Of a stretch of DNA of 64,000 nt, positions 35,330 to 43,915 are shown piece after piece. Source of the stretch: Bacteroidales bacterium (lineage in GTDB: Bacteria > Bacteroidota > Bacteroidia > Bacteroidales > Muribaculaceae); the NCBI GenBank assembly GCA_910575615.1, contig CAJTEX010000002.1:1-64000 (forward strand). The letters run 5' to 3'. The position numbers were made by a program, and so were the translations under genes. Below the pieces are notes generated by a model. It saw only the letters and a program-made list of their open reading frames with translations, was not told the origin of the DNA and searched no databases. Position 1 is the stretch's first letter; every line of letters starts with the position of its first letter.

Positions 35330-36829
35330 ATGTTTAAGAACCAACCCAAAGGATTGATTCCTGCGGCCTTGAGCAACATGGGCGAACGCTTCGGCTTCTA
35401 CGTCATGATGGCCATCCTGACGCTGTTCCTCATGTCGAAGTTCGACCTCGACGGAGGCCAGGCCGGCGCGCTCTACTCCACATTCTACTTCGCCATCTAC
35501 ATCCTCGCCCTCGTCGGCGGTGTGATCGCCGACAAGACCAAGAACTACAAGGGCACCATCATCGCCGGCCTTGTGGTCATGTGCCTGGGCTACGCCCTCC
35601 TGGCAGTTCCCGCCCTCATCACCACCCAGTGGATCGCCCTGGGCGCGCTCCTGGTAATCGCTTTCGGAAACGGACTCTTCAAAGGAAACCTGCAGGCCGT
35701 CGTCGGACAGCTCTATGACGACCCCAAATACAGCGACAAGCGCGACTCGGGCTTCCAGATCTTCTACATGTTCATCAACATCGGCGGCTGCATCGCCCCC
35801 TTCATAGCCGTATGGGTGCGCAACACCTTCGTCAAGATGCAGGGCTACGCCTATAACGCCGACCTCCCCGGCCTCTGCAACTCGCTGCTGGCCGGCAGGG
35901 ATGTCGACACCGGCATCTTCCTCGAATACGCCAACCAGGTGTCGCAGACCGAGGTCAACCTCGCCACCCTCGAGGACTTCGCCCGCAACTACCTCGAAGC
36001 CTTCAACACCGGCTTCCACTACGCCTTCTCAGTGGCCATCGTGGCGATGCTCATCTCCCTGGCCATATTCCTCTTCTTCAAGAAATCCCTCCCCACCCCC
36101 GGGGCCAAGAAGACCGCCGAGAAGAGCGACACGGAGAAAGCCGAGATACGCCAGTCGGCAAAGGAAATCAAGCAGCGCATCATGGCCCTTATGGCCGTCT
36201 TCGGCATCGTGATTTTCTTCTGGTTCTCGTTCCACCAGAACGGCCTGACCCTCACCATGTTCGCCAAAGACTACACCGACCTCAACCTCTTCGGGATGTC
36301 GATGTCGGCCGAAATCTTCCAGTCGATCAACCCCTTCGTCGTGGTGTTCCTCACACCCATCGTTATGTGGATATTCTCATCCCTGGCGGCCCGTGGCAAA
36401 GAGCCCTCGACCCCCAAGAAAATCGGCATCGGCATGGGCATCGCCGCCCTGGCCTACGTCGTGATGTGTGTGGCATCGCTCGGACTCCCCTCCCAGGCAT
36501 CGCTTGACGGAGCGCCAGTGCCCGCCGCCGAACGCGTCACCCCCTGGATTCTCTTCAGCGTCTACTTCATCCAGACCGTCGCCGAGCTGTTCATCTCCCC
36601 CCTCGGCCTCTCATTCGTGTCGAAAGTGGCTCCCGCCCATCTCCAGGGCCTCATGCAGGGCTGCTGGCTCGGCGCCACCGCCGTCGGCAACGCCTGCCTC
36701 TTCCTGGGCGCGGTGATGTACCAGAGCATCTCCCTGTCGGCCACATGGAGCGTCTTCGCCATCGTCTGCTTCATCTCGATGGCCGTGATGTTCTGCATGG
36801 TCAAGTGGCTTGAGAGAGTGGCCAAGTAA
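35330..36829 (+). CDS. POT-family proton/oligopeptide symporter
   Basis: A 499-aa inner-membrane peptide importer. The N-terminal NMGERFGFY is the ExxER-FxYY proton-coupling motif of POT/PTR2 transporters. About 12-14 hydrophobic segments follow. A long hydrophilic loop around residues 235-285 (KKSLPTPGAKKTAEKSDTE) divides the two six-helix halves. It probably imports di- and tripeptides. Its 3' end is followed by a strong hairpin. Confidence 0.92.
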   Translation: MFKNQPKGLIPAALSNMGERFGFYVMMAILTLFLMSKFDLDGGQAGALYSTFYFAIYILALVGGVIADKTKNYKGTIIAGLVVMCLGYALLAVPALITTQWIALGALLVIAFGNGLFKGNLQAVVGQLYDDPKYSDKRDSGFQIFYMFINIGGCIAPFIAVWVRNTFVKMQGYAYNADLPGLCNSLLAGRDVDTGIFLEYANQVSQTEVNLATLEDFARNYLEAFNTGFHYAFSVAIVAMLISLAIFLFFKKSLPTPGAKKTAEKSDTEKAEIRQSAKEIKQRIMALMAVFGIVIFFWFSFHQNGLTLTMFAKDYTDLNLFGMSMSAEIFQSINPFVVVFLTPIVMWIFSSLAARGKEPSTPKKIGIGMGIAALAYVVMCVASLGLPSQASLDGAPVPAAERVTPWILFSVYFIQTVAELFISPLGLSFVSKVAPAHLQGLMQGCWLGATAVGNACLFLGAVMYQSISLSATWSVFAIVCFISMAVMFCMVKWLERVAK

Positions 36830-36873
36830 CACCCCGAAGACAGATTCAGCCCGCATGTCGGGCTACTGACATA

Positions 36874-36912
36874 CGCAAAGGCCCGCAACCGACTGTGCTG
36901 CGGGCCTTTGCG
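36874..36912 (+). terminator. Terminator after the POT gene
   Basis: 14-bp perfect stem CGCAAAGGCCCGCA / TGCGGGCCTTTGCG with an 11-nt loop. A smaller hairpin AGCCCG/CGGGCT precedes it. Confidence 0.7.
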
Positions 36913-37066
36913 GCTGACTGTGGCGGTATCCGCGCAAAAAACATCGGAAAAAAGCTCTGGCCCCGGTAACGTTTCCACCGGTCTGCGCGTCTATATGGCA
37001 AAGGCCCCGCCAAAGAGCCTGACCCCAAGACGCATTTTACAGAAACAGCACTTTTTTCATACACAA

Positions 37067-37576
37067 ATGCACGACGAAGACGTGAAAACACCGGTATTCC
37101 TGAGCCACCGCGAGACCCTGCGCGCGGTGGCACGGAAATATCTCATCCACAAGGAGGATGTCGACGACGCGCTCCAGGAGCTCTTCATACGCAGCTGGGA
37201 GAACCGACGCGCCGACACCACCCTCCAGCAGAAACGCGCCTTCCTCTTCGCATCGCTGCGCAACATTTGCGTCGACCTGCTGCGCAGGCGCAAGCTGCGC
37301 GGGGTCTTCATCGACGACTGCCCTGCCCTGCCTCCCCCGCCGGCCACACGCCATGACCCGGTGGAGAGCGCCGACACGGCAGACACCATACGCCGGATGG
37401 CCCTCGAAAGCCTCTCCGGACTCCCCCTGCGGGTATTCGAGCTTTACACTTTCGACGAGCTCGACCACGCCGAGATAGCCCGCCGCCTCGACATCACTCC
37501 CGAGGCCGCCAGGAGCTACCTCTCACGGGCCCGCAAAACAATGCGCGCACAATGCGCCTCACTCCTAAAAAGCTGA
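37067..37576 (+). CDS. ECF sigma factor
   Basis: A 169-aa RNA polymerase sigma factor. Region 2 (VARKYLIHKEDVDDALQELF) and region 4 (LPLRVFELYTFDELDHAEIA then RRLDITPEAARSYLSRAR) are clear. ATG 37067 is preferred over a longer in-frame opening upstream, which has no sigma-like sequence. Six nt downstream lies a one-helix membrane protein, the usual regulator. The regulon cannot be inferred. Confidence 0.9.
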   Translation: MHDEDVKTPVFLSHRETLRAVARKYLIHKEDVDDALQELFIRSWENRRADTTLQQKRAFLFASLRNICVDLLRRRKLRGVFIDDCPALPPPPATRHDPVESADTADTIRRMALESLSGLPLRVFELYTFDELDHAEIARRLDITPEAARSYLSRARKTMRAQCASLLKS

Positions 37577-37582
37577 ACGACA

Positions 37583-38071
37583 ATGGAAGATTTGACATTG
37601 AAACAATTGGAGAGTCTTGCCATCGGATACTTCGAATGCCGGCTCTCACGCGCCGAGGAGGAAGACCTCAGGAAGGTGTTGCTCCTCTCGCCACTGCGCT
37701 CCGGCCTGCTCGACGAATGCCGTCTGGCCATGGGGCTGGAGGCTACCGTCAGACGAGGCAGGCGGCCACGCCGCGCCTCCTCCACAATGAGATGGCTCTC
37801 AGTGGCCGCAACGGCGGCCCTGCTCATCTGCGCCACGACATTCCTCATGCGCGACACCACTGGCGGCATCGACTCCCCCCAGCCGACTTTCTACGCCGAG
37901 GTCTACATACATGGCCGGAAAGTGGCCGACCAGCAGACCGCCGCGCGCATCGCCGAGCAAGGCCGACGCAAATCACTGGCAAGGATGGACTCCCTGCTCC
38001 ACGCCTCGCTTGACAGGCGCGACCGCCAGCTCAAGGAATTACGCAGGCTCTCCGCCACCACCGCCGACTGA
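37583..38071 (+). CDS. Probable anti-sigma membrane protein
   Basis: A 162-aa protein with a cytoplasmic N-terminal region (about 1-68), one transmembrane helix (about 70-87, SVAATAALLICATTFLM) and a periplasmic, arginine-rich C-terminal part. The layout and coupling to the ECF sigma gene point to an anti-sigma factor, although no zinc-binding motif is present. No clear family name. Confidence 0.6.
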   Translation: MEDLTLKQLESLAIGYFECRLSRAEEEDLRKVLLLSPLRSGLLDECRLAMGLEATVRRGRRPRRASSTMRWLSVAATAALLICATTFLMRDTTGGIDSPQPTFYAEVYIHGRKVADQQTAARIAEQGRRKSLARMDSLLHASLDRRDRQLKELRRLSATTAD

Positions 38072-38096
38072 AAATCACATCAACATCCCCATACCT

Positions 38097-38486
38097 ATGA
38101 AACGTATCGCTTTAATGCTGCTGATTGCCGTGGCCGCCACAGTGACAGCCCTCGCGGCCAACCCCAGGCTCGCCTGCGAGTCGCTGTTCTCCGAGAAATA
38201 CCGTTCCAACCCCCAGGCCACGGTGTCAATCATTAACTCCACCGGCAACTACTTCCGGGGCATCAGCGTCGCCAACGACCCATCCCTCGTAAAGGAAATC
38301 GAGAAGAAACTCGAAGAGGACCGCAAACTCGCCACCAACACCGTCGAGGAGTATTCCGCCGGAAACAAATACGACATTGTGCTGAACATCCCCCTGGGCG
38401 GCAAGATAATCAGTGTCGGCTACACCCGCAATGGCGACGGCTCTGCCGAGCTCTTCGTCTCAGGTCCCCCGGAGGCTTTCCGCTGA
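38097..38486 (+). CDS. Small exported protein (DUF6108-like)
   Basis: A 129-aa protein with a clean signal peptide (MKRIALMLLIAVAATVTALA). The mature part is a small mixed alpha/beta domain with SIINSTGNYFRGISV and GGKIISVGYTRNG. Same-size genes follow ECF sigma/anti-sigma pairs in other Bacteroidales and are called DUF6108 there, as I recall. It sits 25 nt after the anti-sigma gene. Function unknown. Confidence 0.6.
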   Translation: MKRIALMLLIAVAATVTALAANPRLACESLFSEKYRSNPQATVSIINSTGNYFRGISVANDPSLVKEIEKKLEEDRKLATNTVEEYSAGNKYDIVLNIPLGGKIISVGYTRNGDGSAELFVSGPPEAFR

Positions 38487-38491
38487 CAACC

Positions 38492-39019
38492 TCAGCGCAG
38501 CCCCAGGTAGAAATGCCATATGGCCAGGGCCGTCGACACCGCTACATTGAGCGAATGCTTCGTCCCCTCCTGGGGAATCTCGATGCAGGCGTCGCAGAGG
38601 TCGACCACCTCCTGGGCGACTCCGTCGACCTCATGCCCGGCCACTACGGCATACCTGCCGTCGCGCTCCACCGGGAAACGCTCCAGGCTCACCGAACCCT
38701 TGACAAGCTCCAGGGCGCAGACCTTGTAGCCCTCGGCCTGCAGCTCCCTGACCGCGTCGGCTGTCGAGCGGTGATAGCTCCACTCCACCGAGTCCTCGGC
38801 CCCCAGCGCCGTCTTGTGGATTTCCACCGACGGCGGCGTGGCCGTGATGCCGCAGAGGGCCAGACGCTCCACCCTGAAAGCGTCAGATGTCCTGAACACC
38901 GACCCTATGTTGTTGAGGCTCCGAATGTTGTCAAGCACAATCACCAGCGGTATCTTCTTCTTGGCCCGATACCCTTCCACCGTGTCGCGGTTCATGTCAA
39001 GGATGGTCTTTTTCTCCAT
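38492..39019 (-). CDS. TrmH/SpoU-family RNA 2'-O-methyltransferase
   Basis: A 175-aa enzyme with the SPOUT knot fold. Motif 1 in VLDNIRSLNNIGSVFRTSDAF, motif 2 around VVAGHEVDGV and motif 3 IPQEGTKHSLNVAVSTALAIW are all present. Start ATG at 39019 (MEKKTILDM) is preferred; a start 7 codons earlier overlaps the promoter box. It would methylate tRNA or rRNA ribose; the target is not readable. It converges with the DUF6108-like gene (5-nt gap). Confidence 0.88.
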   Translation of the reverse strand: MEKKTILDMNRDTVEGYRAKKKIPLVIVLDNIRSLNNIGSVFRTSDAFRVERLALCGITATPPSVEIHKTALGAEDSVEWSYHRSTADAVRELQAEGYKVCALELVKGSVSLERFPVERDGRYAVVAGHEVDGVAQEVVDLCDACIEIPQEGTKHSLNVAVSTALAIWHFYLGLR

Positions 39020-39039
39020 ATAATAAAGCTTTTGGGCCA

Positions 39040-39047
39040 CAAAGTTA
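39040..39047 (-). promoter_or_regulatory. -7 box for the TrmH-type gene
   Basis: Minus-strand TAACTTTG, 20 nt before the start codon. A plus-strand TAACTTTG at 39080-39087 probably serves rbfA. Confidence 0.6.
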
Positions 39048-39146
39048 CGAAATCAGACCGAAGTTTGGCGGGTTTTCCGTAACTTTGCGCTCCCCGACAG
39101 TGTTATTATCACAAAAGACACTACAACCATATCAAAAACCAGACTC

Positions 39147-39521
39147 ATGGAAACAACCCGCCAAGCCAAGATAGCACGACTGATACAGAAAGAACTCAGC
39201 GAGATTCTGCGCCTGCAGACAGCCAAGACCCACGGAATCATCATCTCCGTCTCGGCCGTCCGCATCAGTCCCGACCTCTCCATCGCCAAGGCATACCTCT
39301 CGGTGTTCCCCTCGGCCAAGGCTCCCGAAATCCTCGAGAACCTCACCCGCAACGCCAAGACAATCCGCTACGACCTCGGCCAGAAGGTGCGATTCCAGCT
39401 CCGCAAGGTCCCCGAACTCTCCTTCTACCTCGACGACTCACTCGACTACATCGAGAACATCGACAACCTCCTCAAAGAGGAAGAGAAGGAAATCAACAGC
39501 TCCGAGGCCAAGCCCGAGTAA
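39147..39521 (+). CDS. rbfA: Ribosome-binding factor A
   Basis: A 124-aa KH-like fold protein that matures the 30S subunit. The N-terminal helix (RQAKIARLIQKELSEIL), VSAVRISPDLSIAKAYLSVF and the late RKVPELSFYLDDSLDYIENI are typical. A short acidic tail ends it. -7 box TAACTTTG lies 60 nt upstream. Confidence 0.95.
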   Translation: METTRQAKIARLIQKELSEILRLQTAKTHGIIISVSAVRISPDLSIAKAYLSVFPSAKAPEILENLTRNAKTIRYDLGQKVRFQLRKVPELSFYLDDSLDYIENIDNLLKEEEKEINSSEAKPE

Positions 39522-39651
39522 TCCCCCCTCTCCCTGCCGGCGAAGACCGTTGCCCGGCGCAAAAGATTCCACAGCCTGTTATTAAAAGGGGGCACGCAGA
39601 TTCCGCGTGAGACTTTTGGGGAGCGGGGGAGGTTTTTCCACCGGAATTGCG

Positions 39652-39659
39652 TAAATTTG
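39652..39659 (+). promoter_or_regulatory. -7 box for ruvB
   Basis: TAAATTTG, 9 nt before the ATG. The leader must be very short. Confidence 0.5.
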
Positions 39660-39668
39660 CGGTTGATT

Positions 39669-40697
39669 ATGGAAGAAGACTTCGACATCCGCCGCGACGC
39701 GGCGCGTTCCGACTCCGACAATGACTTCGAGAGGGCGTTGCGCCCACGCCGCTTCGACGACTTTTCCGGCCAGGACAAAGTGGTCGAGAACCTGCGCGTC
39801 TTCGTGCAGGCGGCCCGCATGCGCGGCGAAGCCCTCGACCATCTGCTCCTCTACGGCCCCCCGGGCCTGGGGAAGACCACCCTCTCGGCCATCATCGCCA
39901 ACGAGCTGGGCGTGGGCTTCAAGGTCACATCGGGCCCCGTGTTGGACAAGCCCGGCGACCTGGCCGGAATCCTGACATCGCTGGAGGAGAACGACGTGCT
40001 GTTCATCGACGAAATCCACCGGCTCAGCCCCGTGGTGGAGGAATACCTCTACTCGGCGATGGAAGACTACCGCATCGACATCATGATCGACAAGGGCCCC
40101 GGGGCACGCTCGGTGCAGCTGACCCTCTCGCCCTTCACCCTCGTCGGGGCCACCACCCGCAGCGGGCTGCTGACTGCCCCCCTCCGGGCCCGTTTCGGCA
40201 TACCCTGCCACCTCGAATATTACGATCACGAGATACTCGAACGCATCATCCTGCGCTCGGCCCGCCTCCTGGGGGTGGAATGCAGCGCCGAGGCCGCCCA
40301 TGAGGTCGCCCTCCGCTCGCGCGGCACCCCACGTATCGCCAACCGCCTGCTCAGGCGCGTCCGCGACTTCGCGATGGTGAAAGGCTCGGGGGCCATAGAC
40401 CCCGAAATCGCCCGCTACGCCCTCGAGGCCCTCAACATCGACCGCTACGGGCTCGACGAAATCGACAACAAGATACTGGCCACGATCATCACCAAGTTCC
40501 GCGGCGGCCCGGTCGGCCTGTCGACCATCGCCACCGCCCTTGGCGAAGACCCCGGCACGGTGGAGGAGGTCTACGAGCCGTTCCTCATCAAGGAGGGCTT
40601 CATCAAGCGCACCCCGCGTGGCCGAGAGGTCACCGACCTGGCCTGGAGCCACCTCGGCCTCGACCGCCTCAACTTCGACCGTGGCCTCTTCGATTAA
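39669..40697 (+). CDS. ruvB: Holliday junction DNA helicase RuvB
   Basis: A 342-aa AAA+ motor of the RuvABC branch-migration complex. Walker [10 protein letters not shown], Walker B FIDEIHRL, sensor VGATTRSG, arginine-rich [14 protein letters not shown], and the C-terminal winged helix ending [16 protein letters not shown]. Start ATG 39669 ([10 protein letters not shown]) is preferred; an upstream TTG overlaps the promoter box. Followed by a flippase after 57 nt. Confidence 0.97.
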   Translation: MEEDFDIRRDAARSDSDNDFERALRPRRFDDFSGQDKVVENLRVFVQAARMRGEALDHLLLYGPPGLGKTTLSAIIANELGVGFKVTSGPVLDKPGDLAGILTSLEENDVLFIDEIHRLSPVVEEYLYSAMEDYRIDIMIDKGPGARSVQLTLSPFTLVGATTRSGLLTAPLRARFGIPCHLEYYDHEILERIILRSARLLGVECSAEAAHEVALRSRGTPRIANRLLRRVRDFAMVKGSGAIDPEIARYALEALNIDRYGLDEIDNKILATIITKFRGGPVGLSTIATALGEDPGTVEEVYEPFLIKEGFIKRTPRGREVTDLAWSHLGLDRLNFDRGLFD

Positions 40698-40754
40698 CCC
40701 AAATATTCCCGCAACCCCGGCAGGTGTCACGCCGCCTGCCACCGTGAATCCTCC

Positions 40755-42239
40755 ATGGCTTCAATCAAGTCGCTGTTCAAAGACACCGCCATATATGGCG
40801 TCAGCTCAATCGTCGGCAGGTTTCTCAACTGGTGCCTCGTGCCGATGTACACCTACCTCTTCGCCGCCGGCGAATACGGCATAGTCACCAACATCTACGC
40901 CTATGTGGCCCTCGCCCTGGTGATACTCACCTACGGCATGGAGACCGGATTCTTCCGCTTCGCCAACCACGACCGCTGGAAAGACCCCGAGGAGGTCTAC
41001 TCAACCGGGCTGCTGTCGCTCGCCACGAGCTCCATGCTCTTCATCATCGCCGGATGCCTGCTCTCCCCCGCCCTGGCGCGGCTGCTCGACTGCGGCGCCC
41101 ACCCGTCGTTCATCTGGATGATGGTCATCACAGTCGGCATCGACGCTTACACCTCCCTGCCGTTCGCCTACCTGCGCTACCGCAAGCGCCCGATGCGATT
41201 CGCCTCGCTGAAACTGCTCAACATCGGCCTCAACATAGGGCTCAACCTCTTCTTCATCCTCCTCTGCCCCTGGCTGTGGAAGACCGCGCCGCAGACAATC
41301 GCCTGGTTCTACGACCCCGGCTTCGGCATCGGCTACATATTCCTGGCCAACCTCATCAGCTCCCTGGCGGTGCTGATGCTCCTCTACCCCGAGCTGACCT
41401 CGGTGAGATACCGCTTCAACGGCCGCCTGCTCAAGGAGATGCTGCATTACAGCTACCCCATACTGATACTGGGCATCGCCGGCATCATGAACCAGACCAT
41501 CGACAAGATACTCTACCCGATGCTTATCCCCGACAAGGCCGAGGCCATGGCCGGGCTGGGCATCTACGGGGCCAACTACAAGATCGCCATCGTGATGGTG
41601 ATGTTCACCCAGGCGTTCCGCTTCGCCTACGAACCGTTCATCTTCGCCCAGAACAAGGAGGCGGCCGGGGCCGGCAAGAACGAGTCATACTCCCAGGCGA
41701 TGAACTGGTTCGTCGCCTTCGGGCTGCTGATATTCCTCGGGGTGATGTTCTTCCTCCCCGTGCTGAGATATTTCATCTCCCCGCAATACTTCGGGGGCCT
41801 CAAGGTGGTCCCCATAATAATGATGGCCGAACTCTTCGCCGGCATCTTCTTCAACCTCTCGCTCTGGTACAAGCTCTCCGACAAGACCATCTGGGGGACA
41901 TGGTTCTCTCTGATGGGCCTGGCCGTCACCCTGCTGCTCAACATCCTGCTGGTGCCACGCTTCGGCTACATCGCCTGCGCCTGGGCCGCCTTCGGCTGCT
42001 ACGGCTCCATGATGGTGGCCAGCTACCTGGTGGGCGACCGCAAATACCCCATCGGCTACCAGCTCGGCAAGCTCGGCCTCTACTTCCTCTCGGCCCTCGC
42101 GCTGTGGCTCATCGCCATGGCCGCCACCACCGGCAACAACTGGCTCGACCTCCCTTTGCGCGCCCTGCTGCTGGCGGTCTTCGCCGGGAGCGTCCTGCTG
42201 GTCAACCGCGCCTGGACGCGGCGCAGGCAGCTTTCCTGA
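40755..42239 (+). CDS. Polysaccharide flippase (MATE/Wzx-like)
   Basis: A 494-aa membrane protein with about 12-14 helices. The opening KSLFKDTAIYGVSSIVGRF and the mid-segment HYSYPILILGIAGIMNQTID resemble O-antigen or lipid-linked sugar flippases. It would move undecaprenyl-linked glycans across the inner membrane. The next gene is a glycosyltransferase 21 nt on, but no full glycan cluster is present, so its substrate is unknown. Confidence 0.85.
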   Translation: MASIKSLFKDTAIYGVSSIVGRFLNWCLVPMYTYLFAAGEYGIVTNIYAYVALALVILTYGMETGFFRFANHDRWKDPEEVYSTGLLSLATSSMLFIIAGCLLSPALARLLDCGAHPSFIWMMVITVGIDAYTSLPFAYLRYRKRPMRFASLKLLNIGLNIGLNLFFILLCPWLWKTAPQTIAWFYDPGFGIGYIFLANLISSLAVLMLLYPELTSVRYRFNGRLLKEMLHYSYPILILGIAGIMNQTIDKILYPMLIPDKAEAMAGLGIYGANYKIAIVMVMFTQAFRFAYEPFIFAQNKEAAGAGKNESYSQAMNWFVAFGLLIFLGVMFFLPVLRYFISPQYFGGLKVVPIIMMAELFAGIFFNLSLWYKLSDKTIWGTWFSLMGLAVTLLLNILLVPRFGYIACAWAAFGCYGSMMVASYLVGDRKYPIGYQLGKLGLYFLSALALWLIAMAATTGNNWLDLPLRALLLAVFAGSVLLVNRAWTRRRQLS

Positions 42240-42260
42240 CACCAATCATACCAGTCACAT

Positions 42261-43538
42261 ATGAAAATCGCCCTGCTATCAACCAACCATGACCTCGGCG
42301 GAGCCGCCATCGTGACCCGGCGGCTGACCGACGCGCTGAGAGACGCCGGACATGACGCGCGCATGATCGTCGCGCGCCCCGGCGACATGTCATCGGCCCA
42401 AGAGGCCGTTATGGCTGTCGAACGACACAGGTGGCTCCCCCCCTTCCTGGCCGAGAGGACCGAGCTGTGGATCAAAGGGACAAGCCGCAAAGACATTTTC
42501 AAACTATCGACAGGCCGCCACGGGGTGGCCCTCGACCGACATCCATTTGTCAGGGAGGCCGACGCGGTGATGGTCAACTGGGCCTCGCAGGGATTCCTGT
42601 CGCTAAGCTCACTCGACCGCATCTGCGCCACCGGCAAGCCGGTCATCTACACCATGCACGACCTCTGGCCTGCCACCGCGCTATGCCATCTCCCCGGCGA
42701 ATGCAGCCGCTACGCCGAAACCCCGCCATGCGCCGCATGCCCCTTCTTCAGAGGCCGGCGCGGGTCGCTGCTGCGCCAGGAAATCGCGGCCTCCAAGAAG
42801 CGCGTATTCTCCCATCCCGGCCTGCGGCTCGTGGCCGTAAGCGAGTGGCAACGCTCGATGGCCTCGCGCAGTTCCATCCTGAAAGGGAAGGAAATCACCG
42901 TCATCCCCCACCCCTTCCCCGCCTCCCTCTACCAGCCGGGGGAGAAAATCACCCCGGAGGGGAAACGCCTGATAGTGATGGCCGCCGCACGCCTCGACGA
43001 CCCCGTCAAAGACCTCCCCGCTGCCGTCGACGCGCTCAACACATTCGCCTGGGAATACCCCGCGCTCGCCGCCGAAGTGGAGGTGGCTTTCGCCGGAGCG
43101 ATACGCGACGACTCCGAGCTGCGCCGCCTGCGCCTGCCATGGCGCAGCCTCGGGCTGCTCCCCCCCGACAGCCTGCGCGACCTCTACGCCCGCGCCACCA
43201 TCGTGCTGTCCTCCTCAAAATATGAGACAATGGGGGCCACCCTCATGGAGGGCATGGCCGCCGGGGCGATACCCGTCAGCTACGGCGACGCCGGACAGAG
43301 CGACATCGTCGACGACACCGTCAACGGCTTCCTCGCCCCGCGCCACAACCCAGCCTCACTCGCCTTCGCCCTCTCCCTGGCCCTCCAGACCATCCTTGCC
43401 CCCGCCCAGGGGGGCGAGACAACCCCGTCACTCACCTGCGACCGCGAGAAGTTCCTCCACCACGAAGTCACCCGCCGCTTCTCCCCCGCCGCCATCGCCG
43501 CCCGCTACCTCTCCCTCCTCACCCTCACCCACCCATAA
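42261..43538 (+). CDS. Glycosyltransferase family 4 (GT-B)
   Basis: A 425-aa GT-B enzyme. N-terminal STNHDLGGAAIVTRRLTDAL and C-terminal SSSKYETMGATLMEGMAAGA, with the E-x7-E arrangement of GT4 retaining transferases. A CHLPGECSRYAETPPCAACPFF stretch in the first half supplies a cluster of cysteines, typical for the subset with a zinc-like knuckle. Donor and acceptor are unknown. Probably cotranscribed with the flippase. Confidence 0.85.
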   Translation: MKIALLSTNHDLGGAAIVTRRLTDALRDAGHDARMIVARPGDMSSAQEAVMAVERHRWLPPFLAERTELWIKGTSRKDIFKLSTGRHGVALDRHPFVREADAVMVNWASQGFLSLSSLDRICATGKPVIYTMHDLWPATALCHLPGECSRYAETPPCAACPFFRGRRGSLLRQEIAASKKRVFSHPGLRLVAVSEWQRSMASRSSILKGKEITVIPHPFPASLYQPGEKITPEGKRLIVMAAARLDDPVKDLPAAVDALNTFAWEYPALAAEVEVAFAGAIRDDSELRRLRLPWRSLGLLPPDSLRDLYARATIVLSSSKYETMGATLMEGMAAGAIPVSYGDAGQSDIVDDTVNGFLAPRHNPASLAFALSLALQTILAPAQGGETTPSLTCDREKFLHHEVTRRFSPAAIAARYLSLLTLTHP

Positions 43539-43562
43539 CTCACGGCCCACCCAAAAAGGCCT

Positions 43563-43576
43563 CACGCAGATTCCGC
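43563..43576. repeat. Short dispersed repeat CACGCAGATTCCGC
   Basis: The same 14 bases occur at 39593-39606, both in intergenic DNA upstream of housekeeping genes. Here they are followed by an imperfect repeat of the same phrase (ACACGCGGATTTCCCGCAG). Confidence 0.4.
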
Positions 43577-43686
43577 AGACACGCGGATTTCCCGCAGAGG
43601 CCATCCTGAAGGAATGTGCCATTGGTCTTCAGGCGGCCAAAAGAACGGAGACAAAACAACGTAAACCCTGATTCTTAATCAGATAG

Positions 43687-43717
43687 TTGCAAAATTGGAA
43701 AAGAATCCTTACCTTTG
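43687..43717 (+). promoter_or_regulatory. Promoter for rpsA
   Basis: TTG (43687-43689), 20-nt gap, TACCTTTG (43710-43717). The start codon is 198 nt downstream. Confidence 0.65.
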
Positions 43718-43915
43718 CGTCGCCTTTTCGGGCAACTTTGGGAGAGGTATGCCCTGTCGGCGCTCTGCAACCCATAGTCAGTCAGCAAGTTGCAGGCTGC
43801 GCGGACGGTTGTCGACCCTCACCCGGAGCCGGAGGCCGCGCGGGGACACCCGTCCCCGGCCACGCGCCACCTCCGACATTGCAATTATCTTTTTATTTAT
43901 TAACCATTTAATTAA
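43718..43915 (+). promoter_or_regulatory. Long structured leader of rpsA
   Basis: About 190 nt of untranslated RNA. It contains GC-rich hairpins such as GGGGAC-accc-GTCCCC (about 43839-43854), then an unstructured AT-rich stretch (TTATCTTTTTATTTATTAACC) just before the ATG. S1 genes are often controlled by their own product binding the leader, so an autoregulatory element is plausible, but no known motif is identified. 43539-43686 holds only a short dispersed sequence (see 43563-43576). Confidence 0.45.

Noticed and set aside
39582-40742. 386-aa open frame antisense to ruvB
   Set aside because: Mirror of the ruvB coding bias; no family motifs.
40832-42292. 486-aa frame overlapping the flippase
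   Set aside because: Arg/His/Pro-rich low-complexity translation in the wrong frame of an obvious membrane protein gene.
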